From: CAG-791 sp002392385
Lineage (GTDB): Bacteria; Bacillota; Clostridia; Lachnospirales; Lachnospiraceae
Length of the DNA: 5,710 nt
NCBI GenBank assembly: GCA_946616295.1
Contig: CAMOIU010000089.1
Span: 1-5,710, forward strand
Direction: 5' to 3'
A program made the translations under genes and the position numbers. Numbering within the stretch: position 1 is the first letter of the stretch; each line of letters starts with the position of its first letter. Below are positions 5,698 to 5,710 of this stretch, one piece after another. The notes beneath the pieces are model-generated. The model made no database searches, was not told the DNA's origin, and was given only the letters and a program-made list of their open reading frames with translations.

Positions 5698-5710
5698 ATC
5701 AAGGCTTTTC
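5661..5710. mobile_element. Probable edge of an inserted mobile element (runs off window)
   Basis: Homology to the PLD-helicase stops within one codon at 5659-5661. The following 50 bases are AT-richer, carry a stop and encode nothing recognisable. They start with TTATGGCATAA (5661-5671), an 11-base palindrome apart from its centre. They also hold AAAGCC (5686-5691) facing GGCTTT (5703-5708) across 11 bases, like the paired arms of a recombinase or transposase binding site. No transposase is visible because the window ends, and the family cannot be assigned. Alternatives are a deletion or a genomic rearrangement junction. Confidence 0.45.

Overview
The window reads as chromosomal DNA from a moderately GC-rich member of the Bacillota (Firmicutes). 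The basis is strong AGGAGG-type ribosome binding sites, an extended -10 promoter, and an ArsC/Spx-type protein and PLD-helicase of the kind seen in Clostridia and Erysipelotrichia. The genus cannot be told from the sequence. All clear genes are on the + strand.

Layout. Positions 1-358 are non-coding or regulatory: a GC-rich double-palindrome hairpin (1-59), two overlapping and mutually exclusive hairpins (111-169), a doubtful 25-codon ORF (163-240), a probable promoter (250-277) and a leader hairpin (305-328). Next is a gene for a 214-aa uncharacterised protein with an N-terminal His/Cys putative zinc-binding motif (359-1003). The gap 1004-1267 holds two compact hairpins and an extended -10 promoter. 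That promoter should drive an operon of a small ArsC/Spx-fold protein (1268-1609) and, 4 bases later, a 975-aa PLD nuclease / SF2 helicase / DUF3427-like protein (1614-4541). After a 109-base gap comes a second, divergent PLD-helicase (4651 onward). It is cut off inside its Walker B/DExH motif near base 5660 by unrelated sequence that runs off the window, probably the edge of a mobile element.

How the parts may work together. The two PLD-helicase genes are paralogous in architecture, each with an N-terminal HKD-type nuclease followed by an SF2 motor. Such proteins are predicted to act on DNA (restriction-like defence or repair); no methyltransferase is visible. The ArsC-like protein has Ser where the catalytic Cys normally sits, so it is unlikely to be a normal arsenate reductase. 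Its 4-base spacing from the helicase makes co-translation, and possibly a regulatory or partner role, plausible. The intact helicase carries a 15-bp tandem repeat (seven units, 2065-2169) exactly in the linker between nuclease and motor. The inactivated second copy suggests a region that is being remodelled, as is common for accessory defence-like loci.
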